A DNA stretch of 64,000 nt, taken from Paucibacter sp. Y2R2-4 (lineage in GTDB: Bacteria > Pseudomonadota > Gammaproteobacteria > Burkholderiales > Burkholderiaceae_C). Position numbers and translations under genes: made by a program. The stretch lies in contig NZ_JAJIRO010000003.1 of NCBI RefSeq assembly GCF_025717535.1, positions 62,001-126,000 of the forward strand. Direction: 5' to 3'. This document shows positions 17,004 to 25,865 of the stretch, piece after piece; the stretch's first letter is position 1; every line of letters starts with the position of its first letter. The notes under the pieces are model-generated. The model was not told the origin of the DNA. It was given only the letters and a program-made list of their open reading frames with translations, and ran no database searches.

Positions 17004-18203
17004 TCAGCGCACTTGGCGCAACAGCGATGCGCCTTGCACGACCACGCGCTCGCCGGCCTTCAGGCCTTCTTGCACGCTCACCCGGGCGCCATCCAGCGGC
17101 GCCCAGCGCACCGGCCGTGGCTCAAAGCGCTGCGGCCCGGACTGCACCCAGACCATGTCCAGATTGCTGGGGCTCTTGACCACGGCGGCTTGCGGCACGG
17201 CAATGCCGTCCAGCTTCTGGCGGGTTTGCACCAGCACCTTCAGCGTCTGGCCCAGGGCCAAGGGTGTCGCGTTCTGGCTTGGCTGCGCGCTGGTGCGGAA
17301 CTGCAGGGGCAGGGCGCCTTCGCGCAGGCTGAGGCCCGCGCCGACAAAGCGCAGCGGCAGGCTGCTGGCGCTGTCACCGCTGCCGAACAAGGCATGGGCG
17401 CCGCCCACCTGCCCAGCCAGTGCGGCATCAAAGGCATCGGCTTCGACGATCAATCGCGCCGGGTCGACGATCTCAAAGAGCGCCTCTTTGGCATCGACCA
17501 CCTGGCCGGCCACCACATGGCGGGCCGCAATCACGCCGCTGACTGGGGCCAGCAGCGGCTCGCCACCTTGTGGTGCCTGGGCCTGGGCCTTCAGGCGTTG
17601 GCGCAGACCGTCCAGCTCCAGCCGGGCGGCCTCGATCTCACGCTGCGGCACGCTGCCTTCGAGCTGCTGCAGCCGTGCCAGCTTGTTTTGCGCCAGGGCT
17701 TCTTGCGAGCGTAGCTCGGCCAAGGTGGCGCTCAGACTGGCCTTTTCTGACGGGCTCAGGCTGGCGCGCACCCAGGCCAGGGTTTCGCCCTTGCGCACCG
17801 TTTGGCCCAGGGCGGGCAGGCCGCGTGGCCCGGCTTCGATGCGGCCGGCGAACAAGGCTTGCACCTTGCCGCCGGCGTTCGGGTCCATCAGCACCCGGCC
17901 ATTCAGGCTGACGCTGCGCGGCAGGCTTTTCAGCTCGGCGACTTCGCTGCGAATGCCCAGCTGTGTTTGCGTGGCGGTGGGCAGATGCACGCTGCCATCG
18001 GGCTGGCGGCTGGGTTTGTCGCTGGGGGCAGCGGCGGCCGCAACGGGCTTCTTGGTTTTTGGCTCGTCATCATGGTCGCCGTCTCCATGGGCTTGCGAGA
18101 GCAGCGGTGTCAGAGAAAAAAGCAGGGTGGCCAGCAGCGGGCCGGCGGCGCGAGTGGGTTTCATGGCAATGGGAAATTTTTTGAAAAGGTCGGCGTGCTT
18201 CAT
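17004..18203 (-). CDS. RND efflux periplasmic adaptor (CzcB/CusB-type)
   Basis: Membrane fusion protein linking the RND pump and TolC-type channel. It begins at ATG 18201-18203, 12 bases after the channel stop. A second in-frame ATG at 18162-18164 would give a more standard signal peptide (PLLATLLFSLTPLLSQA). The mature N-terminus is His/Asp-rich (HGDGDHDDE), likely metal-binding. Lipoyl halves appear around KVQALFAGRIEAG and PVSGVIAARHVVAGQVV, separated by a coiled coil. A C-terminal barrel and membrane-proximal region follow (VPQAAVVKSPSNLDMVWVQ). The protein has 399 residues from the upstream start, and its place in the operon fits the role. Confidence 0.9.
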   Translation of the reverse strand: MKHADLFKKFPIAMKPTRAAGPLLATLLFSLTPLLSQAHGDGDHDDEPKTKKPVAAAAAPSDKPSRQPDGSVHLPTATQTQLGIRSEVAELKSLPRSVSLNGRVLMDPNAGGKVQALFAGRIEAGPRGLPALGQTVRKGETLAWVRASLSPSEKASLSATLAELRSQEALAQNKLARLQQLEGSVPQREIEAARLELDGLRQRLKAQAQAPQGGEPLLAPVSGVIAARHVVAGQVVDAKEALFEIVDPARLIVEADAFDAALAGQVGGAHALFGSGDSASSLPLRFVGAGLSLREGALPLQFRTSAQPSQNATPLALGQTLKVLVQTRQKLDGIAVPQAAVVKSPSNLDMVWVQSGPQRFEPRPVRWAPLDGARVSVQEGLKAGERVVVQGASLLRQVR

Positions 18204-18222
18204 GGCTTTATGGCTTTATGGC
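18202..18222. repeat. Short tandem repeat at channel/adaptor gene junction
   Basis: Two exact copies of ATGGCTTT followed by ATGGCGTC (plus-strand reading) span the stop of the channel gene and the start of the adaptor gene. A change in copy number would alter the spacing between the two genes and could affect coupling. Only two to three units are present, so variability is unproven. Confidence 0.45.
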
Positions 18223-19529
18223 GTCATGCCTTGGGCTTGGCTCAGGCGCGAGGCGCTGCGCTCTTGTTCGATGCGGGCGCGGGCCAGGGCCAGCTCGGCC
18301 TGGGCCTTGTCGGCTTCGGCGCGCAACCGGGTGGGCAGGTCGATGGCGCCCAGGCTGAAGGCGCGGCGCTGCAGGCCTAAGCTATCGGCAGCCAAGGCCT
18401 GGCGGCTTTGGGCCAGCGCGGCCTGCTCGGCGCTGCGCGCCATCTGCTGTTGGGCTTGCGCGATGGCAGCGGCTTGGCGTTCGCTGAAGAGCGCGATCTC
18501 GGCCTCAAGTTCGGCCCGTTCGGCGGCGAGCTGGACCGCTTGCAGCCCGGCTTCTGGCTGGCGCCCCAGCGGCAGGCGCAGCGTCAACCGTGCGCTATTG
18601 GCGGCGGGCTCCAGGCTGGAGCCACGTTCGCGCAGCAAGGCCAGGCCCACGGTGGGGCCGGCGTAGCTGCCCGCTCGGGCGCGCGCCAGCTGGGCGCTCA
18701 GCAGCGCATATCGGGCTTGCAGCAGGCTCAAGGCCGGATGCTCTTGGGTCGAGGTCGAGGTCGACGTCGCAGCGGGCGTCTCAGCGCTGGCGGGGTCAAA
18801 GGCCGAGTCCGGCGACTCTGGTCCGGTGCTGGCGGAACCCACCAGCAAGGCCCAGGCGCTTTGCGCTGCAGCCCTTGCCGCCTGAGCCTCGGCCAGCGCA
18901 GCTTGAGCGCTTTGCTCGGCCGACAAGGCCTGGTTCAGGTCCAAGCGGGCCAGGTCGCCGGCCTTCAGGCGCCTCTCTACATCGGCACGCAGTGCTTGCA
19001 GATTGGCCAGCTGCTGCTCGGCCGCCGTCTGCTCGGTGGCAGCCAGGCGTAGCGCCCACCAGGCCTCGCGCAGCTCGCCACTCAAGGCCCAACGGGCAGC
19101 GGCTTGGGCGCGGCTCCATTGATGGCCTTGGGCCTCGGCACTGCGGCGCTCGGCCTGGCGCTCACCCGGCCAGCGCAGTGGCAACTCCAGCGCGGCTTCG
19201 TCCTCGCGCAGGCCTTGCGCTGCACCGCCCCAGCCATCGCTGCGGCGTGACAGTTGCAGGCTGGGCGGGGCCGCCAGCCAGCGCTCGGCGGTTTCTGTTT
19301 GCTGGGCGATCAGCGCCTGCGCCGCGCTGGCGCTACGTGCTGCCGGATGGCGCGGCCAAGCCTGGGCCAGGGCCTCGGCCAAGGTGTTGATCGCGGCTTG
19401 GTTTGCCGTGGCTTCAGGGGCTGCGGGTGCTTCAGCGGCGCGCAGCGGCAGGCTGGGCAGCGCCAGACAAAAGCCCAAGGCCAGGGCCGGCCAGGGCTGC
19501 TTCAAAAAAACAGGTCGTCGTAAAGACAT
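18216..19529 (-). CDS. TolC-family outer-membrane efflux channel (CzcC-type)
   Basis: Outer-membrane channel protein of the metal efflux system. ATG 19527-19529 is chosen because GGAGAA lies 5 bases upstream; it gives 437 residues. A signal peptide (PWPALALGFCLALPSLPLRA) precedes two OEP repeats rich in Ala/Gln/Leu coiled helices, with the inter-repeat junction near the low-complexity Thr/Ser stretch encoded at 18740-18770. The second repeat contains YAGPTVGLALLRERGS, as in CzcC/CusC-like proteins. It sits between a CzcI-like gene and the adaptor. Confidence 0.9.
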   Translation of the reverse strand: MSLRRPVFLKQPWPALALGFCLALPSLPLRAAEAPAAPEATANQAAINTLAEALAQAWPRHPAARSASAAQALIAQQTETAERWLAAPPSLQLSRRSDGWGGAAQGLREDEAALELPLRWPGERQAERRSAEAQGHQWSRAQAAARWALSGELREAWWALRLAATEQTAAEQQLANLQALRADVERRLKAGDLARLDLNQALSAEQSAQAALAEAQAARAAAQSAWALLVGSASTGPESPDSAFDPASAETPAATSTSTSTQEHPALSLLQARYALLSAQLARARAGSYAGPTVGLALLRERGSSLEPAANSARLTLRLPLGRQPEAGLQAVQLAAERAELEAEIALFSERQAAAIAQAQQQMARSAEQAALAQSRQALAADSLGLQRRAFSLGAIDLPTRLRAEADKAQAELALARARIEQERSASRLSQAQGMTP

Positions 19530-19659
19530 GGACTTCTCCGTGAACGTCGAAACGGGAGAAGCCGGCGAGCGAAACAAACACGCAGGAAGTGCTCCGCCTC
19601 AAGTCGAAGGCGGACGAATCACAAAAAGAAACTGAATGGAGAGCTGCGCGTGGCCGGCT

Positions 19660-20076
19660 TCAGAACGAGGCTGAAGTCGGCGCGACAAGCGGCACGCGCT
19701 CGATCGCATCGGGCGCCACGCCGGCACGCGGCGGTGCGTCTTGCGGGCGCAGGGTCTCGCGCAGCAGCGCAAACTGCGAGGCGCAGTCGCTGGGCACACC
19801 CAGATTGCAGGCGAAATGGCATTGCGCGCAGTCGCCATGGTCCAGCGAGGCGGCTTCGGCCGCGGCCTTCTTTTGGCCTTGTTGACCTTGGTCTAGCGGC
19901 TTGCTGGCCTTGCTGGGCTGTGCATGCTGATGCTCATGGTGACCGGCATGCACGGGCTGTTGCGTGCTGGTGCTGGTATCGTCTTCATGCAAGCAATAGC
20001 CCAGCGCCATGGCCAAAGAGCCCTGGAGCGGCAGGCAGATTGCCAAGAGCACAACGATGAACCAGCGGCGCAACAT
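19660..20076 (-). CDS. CzcI-like small periplasmic metal-response protein
   Basis: First gene of the metal efflux operon. From ATG 20074-20076 it encodes 138 residues with a signal peptide (RRWFIVVLLAICLPLQGSLA). A Cys/His-rich segment follows: YCLHED, HAGHHEHQHAQP and DHGDCAQCHFAC. This order (YCxHE, a His cluster, then DCxxCH) matches CzcI of the Cupriavidus czc system, a periplasmic protein implicated in regulating czcCBA. The protein is longer than CzcI because of a Lys/Gln/Ala linker and a C-terminal tail. A -10-like TATACT lies 8-13 bases before the ATG. Confidence 0.8.
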   Translation of the reverse strand: MLRRWFIVVLLAICLPLQGSLAMALGYCLHEDDTSTSTQQPVHAGHHEHQHAQPSKASKPLDQGQQGQKKAAAEAASLDHGDCAQCHFACNLGVPSDCASQFALLRETLRPQDAPPRAGVAPDAIERVPLVAPTSASF

Positions 20077-20133
20077 GGGCGGCAGTATAGGGGCGCACTT
20101 CAAGGCCTTGCGCTGCTGGGGGCGAATGCTGAA

Positions 20134-20520
20134 TCAGCGGCGCTGCTGGCTCCAGAAGTAGCCCAAGATGTAGAGCGACACCAGCGCATCCATCAGCGCG
20201 CCGCCCACAAAGCCCGCGCTGGCCGGCTCGCCCCAGTGCAAGAGCACCAGCAGCACCATGCAGGCTTTTTCCAGCCCCACGAAGACCAGGATGGGCGCTC
20301 TCCACTCGCTGCGCAGCGCCGCCAGCAACATCGCCAACCCGACCAGGCCCACCATCGCGCCCCAGTGCTGCGCCAGCACCGTGTAGGCCGGCACATAGTC
20401 CAGCTGAAAAATCGTCTTCAGCGTCCACTCGGGCAAAAAGGCCAAGCCTCCCGCGCCAGCGGTGATGGCGCCGGTCAGCAGGAAGAAGGGGCGGAAGGTA
20501 GTGGTGAAGAAGCGTTGCAT
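20134..20520 (-). CDS. Small four-helix membrane protein, unknown function
   Basis: A 128-residue hydrophobic protein read from ATG 20518-20520, with about four membrane segments. It begins QRFFTTTFRPFFLLTGAITA and ends SLYILGYFWSQQRR. The frame extends upstream without a plausible start, so the later ATG is used. Genes of this look occur as single hypothetical membrane proteins; I recognise no domain. It lies upstream of the czcI-like gene on the same strand, separated by 57 bases, so it could share a promoter with the metal operon, though nothing in the sequence ties it to metals. Confidence 0.7.
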   Translation of the reverse strand: MQRFFTTTFRPFFLLTGAITAGAGGLAFLPEWTLKTIFQLDYVPAYTVLAQHWGAMVGLVGLAMLLAALRSEWRAPILVFVGLEKACMVLLVLLHWGEPASAGFVGGALMDALVSLYILGYFWSQQRR

Positions 20521-20669
20521 GGGGGAGGGGTGTAGCAGGGCCTGAGTGCAAAGGCAATCGGGGTTGATGTCCGTTCGAGTGCTGGCCCCAAGGTCCTCAG
20601 GGTATGACCACTGCCACCCCCAGCCACCTCGCTCTAACATCGCCGCATCCAACAATGGGAGCTCTTCTG

Positions 20670-22619
20670 ATGCGTCGTTTGCTAATCGTGTCGGCCTTGG
20701 CCGCTTGTTTCGCTTTGGGGGCTCAGGCCGAAACCACTTCGGCCGGCCATAGCTACACACCGCCGGAGGCGTTTGCGATCAGCCAGACCGGCTCGCTATT
20801 GCGCCTCACCGCGCCCGAGGGCGATGCCACGGTCAACGTGGTGGAGCTGGGCAAGGACCAGGCCAAGGACGCCGCGGACGCCGTGGCGCAGGCCTGGCAG
20901 CAGGTGCAGCCTGACTTCAAACGCACTTTGTTGCTGGCCACGCCGCGGCCCAAGCGCAATGGCTGGGTGGACCAGTCGGTGTTTGACTATGAGACCTCGC
21001 CGAATGAGAAGCTGGTGATCCAGGCTTTGGCGCGGCGCTCCAGCATCGATGGCGGCTGGGTGGTCTTGCTGCTGCAAGCCTCGCAAGCCACTTTGGAAAA
21101 ACGCGGCTCACCGATTGGCAAGTTCTACACCAGCCTGCGGCCCAAGGGCTATGAGCGCGAGAGCTTTGCCGGCCGCAGCGCCAAGCCGCTCACGCCCGAG
21201 CGGGTCGAGCAGCTCAAGGCCTTTGTCGCCGATGGCATGAAGAAGCTGGACGTGCCCGGCGTGGGCCTGAGCTTTATTGACGGCAACAAGCTGGTCTGGG
21301 CCGGCGGCCTGGGCGTGCGCGCTTTAGGCAAGCCCGAGCCGGTGGACGCCGACACCTTGTTCATGGCCGCCAGCAACACCAAGTCCATGACCACTGGTTT
21401 GCTCGCCAAGGCGGTGGACGCCGGCAAGCTGCGTTGGGACCAACCCGCCGCCAAGGCCTATCCCGGCTTCAAGCTGGCCGACCCTGAGGTGACCCAGAGC
21501 GTGCTGATCAAGCACCTGGTTTGCGCCTGCACCGGCATGCCGCGCCAAGACCTGGACTGGATCTTCGCCAATGGCGCGGCGCCGGCCAAGAGCACCTTTG
21601 ACCAACTCAGCGGCATGAAGCCGACCTCCAAGTTCGGCGAGGTGTTTCAGTACAGCAATCTGATGGTGGGCGCGGGCGGCTATATCGCCGCCGCCACGCT
21701 GAAGCCGGGCTTGGAAGTGGGCAAGGCCTATGACCAGGCCATGAGCGAGCTCTTGTTCAAGCCGCTGGGCATGAACCGCACCACCTTTGACTACAAGCAA
21801 GCGCTGAGCGGCAACCACGCCGAACCGCACGGCGACGCCTTCGACGGCAGCACCCGCCGCGCCAGCATGGACGTCAACTACACCATCGTGCCGGCCCGCC
21901 CGGCCGGTGCGGTGTGGACCAGCCCGCGTGACTTCAGCCAATGGGTGCTGATGGAACTCGGCAAGGGCCGCGCCCCCGATGGCAAGGTGGTGATCAGCGA
22001 GCCCAACTGGGCCGAGCGCTACAAGCCGCAAGTGATGGTGGGTGAGGACACCTATTACGGCATGGGCCTCTTCATCGACAAGCAATACGGCATCACCGTC
22101 GCCTCGCACGGCGGCGACATGCTGGGCTTTCACTCCAATATGATCTGGCTGCCCGAATACGGCATCGGCGTGACTATCTTGACCAACTCAGACGCCGGCG
22201 TGTTGCTGCGCGGCCCGCTGCAACGCAAGCTGCTGGAACTGGTGTTTGACGGCAAGCCCGAGGCCGACGAGCGCCTGCAAGTCGCCATCGCCAACCGCAA
22301 GGCGGAGAACGACAAGCAGCGCGAGTTGCTGACCTTGCCGGTGCCGGCTGAGGCCATCAAGCCGCTGGCCGCCCGCTACCACAGCCCCGAACTCGGTTCG
22401 TTGCAAGTGCTGAAAAAGGCCAAGGGCGGCAAGCTGATCTTCAAGTTCGCCCACTGGGACAGCGAAGTCGCGCTGCGCAAGAACGAAGACGGCACGCACA
22501 GCTACTTCTCCATCGACCCGGGCGAGGCCGGCTTCGAGCTGGTGCGCGACGACAAGGCCGCCAAGCCCACGCTGGTGATGCGCGATGCGCAGCATGAGTA
22601 CCGCTTTGTGGCGCGCTGA
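20670..22619 (+). CDS. Serine beta-lactamase-fold hydrolase, secreted
   Basis: Predicted exported class C beta-lactamase-like hydrolase of 649 residues. ATG 20670 has GGGAG 8 bases upstream and opens a signal peptide (RRLLIVSALAACFALGAQA). After an N-terminal extension of about 160 residues comes the beta-lactamase domain from about residue 175: catalytic Ser and Lys in AASNTKSM, Tyr in FQYSNLMVG, and HGGDML in place of KTG. A C-terminal domain of about 110 residues follows (LTLPVPAEAIKPLAARYHSP), as in esterase or D-peptidase relatives. The substrate could be an ester or D-amino peptide. Antibiotic hydrolysis should not be assumed. Confidence 0.9.
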   Translation: MRRLLIVSALAACFALGAQAETTSAGHSYTPPEAFAISQTGSLLRLTAPEGDATVNVVELGKDQAKDAADAVAQAWQQVQPDFKRTLLLATPRPKRNGWVDQSVFDYETSPNEKLVIQALARRSSIDGGWVVLLLQASQATLEKRGSPIGKFYTSLRPKGYERESFAGRSAKPLTPERVEQLKAFVADGMKKLDVPGVGLSFIDGNKLVWAGGLGVRALGKPEPVDADTLFMAASNTKSMTTGLLAKAVDAGKLRWDQPAAKAYPGFKLADPEVTQSVLIKHLVCACTGMPRQDLDWIFANGAAPAKSTFDQLSGMKPTSKFGEVFQYSNLMVGAGGYIAAATLKPGLEVGKAYDQAMSELLFKPLGMNRTTFDYKQALSGNHAEPHGDAFDGSTRRASMDVNYTIVPARPAGAVWTSPRDFSQWVLMELGKGRAPDGKVVISEPNWAERYKPQVMVGEDTYYGMGLFIDKQYGITVASHGGDMLGFHSNMIWLPEYGIGVTILTNSDAGVLLRGPLQRKLLELVFDGKPEADERLQVAIANRKAENDKQRELLTLPVPAEAIKPLAARYHSPELGSLQVLKKAKGGKLIFKFAHWDSEVALRKNEDGTHSYFSIDPGEAGFELVRDDKAAKPTLVMRDAQHEYRFVAR

Positions 22620-22664
22620 TCAAAGCACGACGATGCGCGTCATTTGTCTGTTAGGGTGGGGCGC

Positions 22665-23228
22665 ATGAACACCGCCACCACCACTCCCGGCCGCATCGTC
22701 AGCCTGCGCCCCGTGCGCGAATCCGATCTGCCTCTGCTGATCCAACTGGCGGGCAGCCCTGAATGGCGCAGCGAGTTTGAATCGGGCCGCTTGAGCGGAG
22801 AGCAGTCGGTCAAGAAGCGCTTTGCCGAGGATGGCCGCTCCAGCGAAGCGGGCGAGCGGCTGATGGTGTGCGATGAGAGCGGGGCGGTGATTGGCAGCGT
22901 CTCGCACTTCCCTGCCCATTGCTACTCCACAGCGCGCGAGATCGGCTGGAGCATCCACGACCCGGCGCTGCGCGGCCGGGGCTACGGCACCGCAGCGGCG
23001 CGCGCCCTGGTGGACTATCTGTTCGAAAACTTCGAGGCGGTGCACCGCATCTGCTGCAACACCGACCCGGCCAATATCGCCTCGCGCCGAATCGCCGAAA
23101 AAGCCGGCCTGCAATACGAAGGGCTGCTGCGCGACGTGATCTTTATTCGTGGCGCTTATGTGGATGGCGCTGTGTTTGGCATCTTGCGGCCGGAATGGCT
23201 GGCGGGGCGGGTGCAGGCTGCGAACTGA
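22665..23228 (+). CDS. GNAT N-acetyltransferase, RimJ/RimL-like
   Basis: Acetyltransferase of 187 residues from ATG 22665, preceded by a G-rich ribosome-binding stretch (GGTGGGG). Family features are VSLRPVRESDLPLLIQL at the N-terminus, IGWSIHDPALRGRGYGTAA (acetyl-CoA loop) and NTDPANIASRRIAEKAGLQY near the C-terminus. The pattern is that of ribosomal-protein or small-amine acetyltransferases. It starts 45 bases after the hydrolase stop and may be co-transcribed with it. The acceptor is unknown. Confidence 0.9.
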   Translation: MNTATTTPGRIVSLRPVRESDLPLLIQLAGSPEWRSEFESGRLSGEQSVKKRFAEDGRSSEAGERLMVCDESGAVIGSVSHFPAHCYSTAREIGWSIHDPALRGRGYGTAAARALVDYLFENFEAVHRICCNTDPANIASRRIAEKAGLQYEGLLRDVIFIRGAYVDGAVFGILRPEWLAGRVQAAN

Positions 23229-23250
23229 TAGCCCGCAGGGCTGGCGCTGC

Positions 23251-24744
23251 TCAGCGCCGGAACGGGTCCGCGAACTTGGGATCAGTGGCCAATGAGCTAT
23301 CGTCCAGCGTCAACAAAAAGGCCACCAAGGCCGCCTTGTCGCTGCCGCTCAGATTGTGGCGGCGCGGCTGGCCGTTTCCTGCGATGAGCCGGTTGTCCAA
23401 GGCCGGGCCCAGTTGCACGCCGCCGTTGTAGTGCTCGACCACCTGCGCTAGGCTGCTGAAGCGGCCGTCGTGCATGAAGGCACCCGAGCGCCCCACGCTC
23501 TTCAAACTGGGCGACTTGAAGATCACCGTCTCGCCGGCATCCAGCCCATTGCCGAGCGAACCCGGTGACAAGGCAAAGCTGGGCGGCTGGTGGCAGCCCG
23601 CACAGCCCAGTCCACCTTGCGGCGGCGGCAGCATGAACAGCGCGCGGCCACGTTCTTCTTGCGCGGTGAAGCTGGCCAGCGGCAAGGAGATGCCTTTGTC
23701 AGGCAGGGCTGCGTCATACACCGTGGCATAGGCCGTGTCCCAGCGGCTGCTGCTGCTGATCATGGCCCGCTCGAACTGAGCAATTGCCCGCCGAACGCGC
23801 GCCTCGGTCACGTTCACGTCGCCAAACGCGGCGCGAAACAGTTCGGGGTAGTAGGGCAGGGCTTGCAGTTTGGTCTCCACGGCGGCCAAGCCACCATGCG
23901 CGCTGTCAAAGCCCATCTCGACGCTGTTCTGTACTGGCTGGCCCGCCTGCACCTCCACGGTGGCGGCGCGCTTGTCCCAAAACATGGTGCCGGGACGGTA
24001 GTAGCGGATATTGCCCAGGCGCATGGCATGGGCTGTGGTCAGTCCGCCGGCGAAGCCGCTGCTGAAACGATTTGTATCGCTAAAGCCTTGCGCTTGCTGA
24101 TGGCAAGAGGCGCAAGACACGCTGTCGTTGATGCTCAAGGCCTTGTCGTAAAACAGCACCCGGCCCAGCGTCGCGATGCGGTCGGTTGCGGGGTCATTGC
24201 GTGGGCTGTTGTCTTGCGCCGCCAGGTCGGTGTCGTAGTGCAGCGGCAGGCTGGGCGATATGTAGTTGGCCGGCGTATCCATCGTGATGGTCAACACCGC
24301 TGGCACCGCCGAAGCCAACGCCTGGATTGCGCTCGATGCCGCCCCGGTGCCTACGCTATTGGTGGCCGCTACGTTGCAGCTGTAGCTGCTGCCGTTGACC
24401 AAGCCGGTCACCACGGCAGGGCTTGCGGTGCTGGTGGCGCTGACGTTCACCGCTCCCAACGTGCAGGTGGCCCGGTACCCGCTGATGGCCGCGCCACCAT
24501 CAGAGGCCGGCGCCGTGAAGGCCAGGCTGACTTGGGCATTGCCAGGACTGGCCGTTACACCGGTGGGTGCACCTGGAACTTGGGCTGTAGGCGCAGGTGT
24601 CGTAGATGAAGAGGCGCCCCCGGCTGCGCTGCTGCCACCACTTCCGCCGCCCCCACAGCCAGCCCCAACCACGAGGGCGAAGACGCTGACCAGACGCGTT
24701 GTGGCGCGTACGGCAATGGAGGGCTGGAAATTGGGTGAGCTCAT
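23251..24744 (-). CDS. Di-haem cytochrome c peroxidase-like lipoprotein with Fn3 domain
   Basis: Exported redox protein of 497 residues. It starts with a lipoprotein-type signal (VFALVVGAGCGGGG) and a Gly/Ser linker. A fibronectin type III module follows at about 55-145 (PGAPTGVTASPGNAQVSLAF). The di-haem peroxidase region carries two c-type haem sites, CASCH and CAGCH, and the MauG/CcpA signatures LGRVLFYDKALS and SPSLKSVGRSGAFMHDGRF. It may reduce peroxide or modify a partner protein like MauG; no partner is visible. The Fn3 fusion at the N-terminus is less common. Confidence 0.9.
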   Translation of the reverse strand: MSSPNFQPSIAVRATTRLVSVFALVVGAGCGGGGSGGSSAAGGASSSTTPAPTAQVPGAPTGVTASPGNAQVSLAFTAPASDGGAAISGYRATCTLGAVNVSATSTASPAVVTGLVNGSSYSCNVAATNSVGTGAASSAIQALASAVPAVLTITMDTPANYISPSLPLHYDTDLAAQDNSPRNDPATDRIATLGRVLFYDKALSINDSVSCASCHQQAQGFSDTNRFSSGFAGGLTTAHAMRLGNIRYYRPGTMFWDKRAATVEVQAGQPVQNSVEMGFDSAHGGLAAVETKLQALPYYPELFRAAFGDVNVTEARVRRAIAQFERAMISSSSRWDTAYATVYDAALPDKGISLPLASFTAQEERGRALFMLPPPQGGLGCAGCHQPPSFALSPGSLGNGLDAGETVIFKSPSLKSVGRSGAFMHDGRFSSLAQVVEHYNGGVQLGPALDNRLIAGNGQPRRHNLSGSDKAALVAFLLTLDDSSLATDPKFADPFRR

Positions 24745-24839
24745 GATGCTTCAGCCCATCACCAGGGAGGGCTGTTGAGTGACCATGCCCCAAATGTGCC
24801 AAAAATTCCCGCTGTCATGGCGGGGCACTTAGCGGTGCC

Positions 24840-24989
24840 ATGGCGCGAATTCGGCAAGAGTTCTCGCACAAGGCTTGGGAGGGCTTGGTCTGGGTCAGAG
24901 TGGGCGCTGAGTATCGGGCGATGGCCGCTGACCTCGCCCGTCCGTGGCAACGGGTCCGGGATCTTGGTGAACTCAAACGTCAGGCCTAA
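24840..24989 (+). CDS. Possible small or remnant ORF, unknown
   Basis: In the 325-base interval 24745-25069 one short frame reads ATG 24840 to TAA 24989 (49 residues). It is charged and Trp-rich (WEGLVWVRVGAEY, ARPWQRVRDLGELKRQA). The same frame is open back to 24783 and includes a CPKC-like start without an initiation codon. It could be a small protein, the remnant of a larger gene or chance. There is no clear ribosome-binding site. The rest of the interval should hold the promoters of the divergent peroxidase and methyltransferase genes. Confidence 0.25.
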   Translation: MARIRQEFSHKAWEGLVWVRVGAEYRAMAADLARPWQRVRDLGELKRQA

Positions 24990-25069
24990 GCTGTGCTGGA
25001 GAGATGTGTGCTCGGGTCAGCAGCATTCTGGCGTTAGCATCCGCTGATTCCTGGCTTTTCGCAGCTCTT

Positions 25070-25756
25070 ATGCCGCAATTTCATGGCTCCGGCCCTGGCG
25101 AGCAGACCCCGGACGGCTGCTCGGTCGAGTTTTATCAACGCTTGCCTTACCAGGGTGAGCTGGACGAGATCCTGCCGCTCTTGCCCGCGCGCTGTTCGGT
25201 CTTGGAGTTAGGTTGCGGCACCGGGCGACTGGCTGCGCAGTTGGCCGCGCGCGGCCATCAGGTGGTGGGTGTGGACGAATCCGCGGCCATGCTGAGCCAT
25301 CTGCCTGCCGAGGTCATCGGCGTTCAGTCTTCGATCGAGCAACTGGCGCTGGCGCAGCGCTTCGATGTGGTGCTCTTGCCCAGCCATTTGATCAACCACC
25401 CGGACGCGCAAGTGCGCGCCGCCTTTGTGCGCTGCGCCGCGCGCCATCTCGCGGTTGGCGGCGTGTTTTGGCTCAAGCGCCATGACCCGGCTTGGCTGCG
25501 CGACGTGAAGCCCGGTCACCTGGGCGAGCGAGCGGGGGTCGAGTACATCGCCGAAGCCGTGGAGCGGCGGCAAGCGGACTTGGTCAGCATGACGCTGGCT
25601 TACCAGGCCTTTGGGCAACGCTGGACGCAGAGCTTCACCGCTGAAGCGCTGGAGGAAGCTGCGATTGAAGACTTGCTGGCTCAGCAGGGCTTGGCGGAGG
25701 TGACTTGGCATGGGGCCAAGCGGCTGTGGGCGGCTGGATGCAGGGCGAGGGTTTGA
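25070..25756 (+). CDS. Class I SAM-dependent methyltransferase
   Basis: Methyltransferase of 228 residues from ATG 25070; an upstream in-frame start at 25004 gives a poorly conserved extension. Motif I is VLELGCGTGRLAAQLAARGH at about residues 44-63, followed by the acidic end of strand two in VVGVDES. The region FDVVLLPSHLINHP corresponds to motif post-I/II. The enzyme probably methylates a small molecule. No neighbour clarifies the substrate; a defence island lies directly downstream in the opposite direction. Confidence 0.88.
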   Translation: MPQFHGSGPGEQTPDGCSVEFYQRLPYQGELDEILPLLPARCSVLELGCGTGRLAAQLAARGHQVVGVDESAAMLSHLPAEVIGVQSSIEQLALAQRFDVVLLPSHLINHPDAQVRAAFVRCAARHLAVGGVFWLKRHDPAWLRDVKPGHLGERAGVEYIAEAVERRQADLVSMTLAYQAFGQRWTQSFTAEALEEAAIEDLLAQQGLAEVTWHGAKRLWAAGCRARV

Positions 25757-25865
25757 CTTCAAAATTTAAGGCCTGCCCCGGGTTTCTTCCAAGAACCTCA
25801 AGAGGGGGAATCGTGATTGCCCAATGACAATGCGCTCAAATAAACACTACTGACCAGCTCATGTT

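Noticed and set aside
16606-18666. A 686-codon open frame on the plus strand
   Set aside because: It spans parts of three minus-strand efflux genes and is rich in Arg, Ser and Ala without a domain.
20670-22619. A true antibiotic-resistance beta-lactamase
   Set aside because: The fold and the catalytic Ser and Lys are present, but the KTG element is replaced and large extra domains are present, which fits esterase or D-peptidase relatives better.
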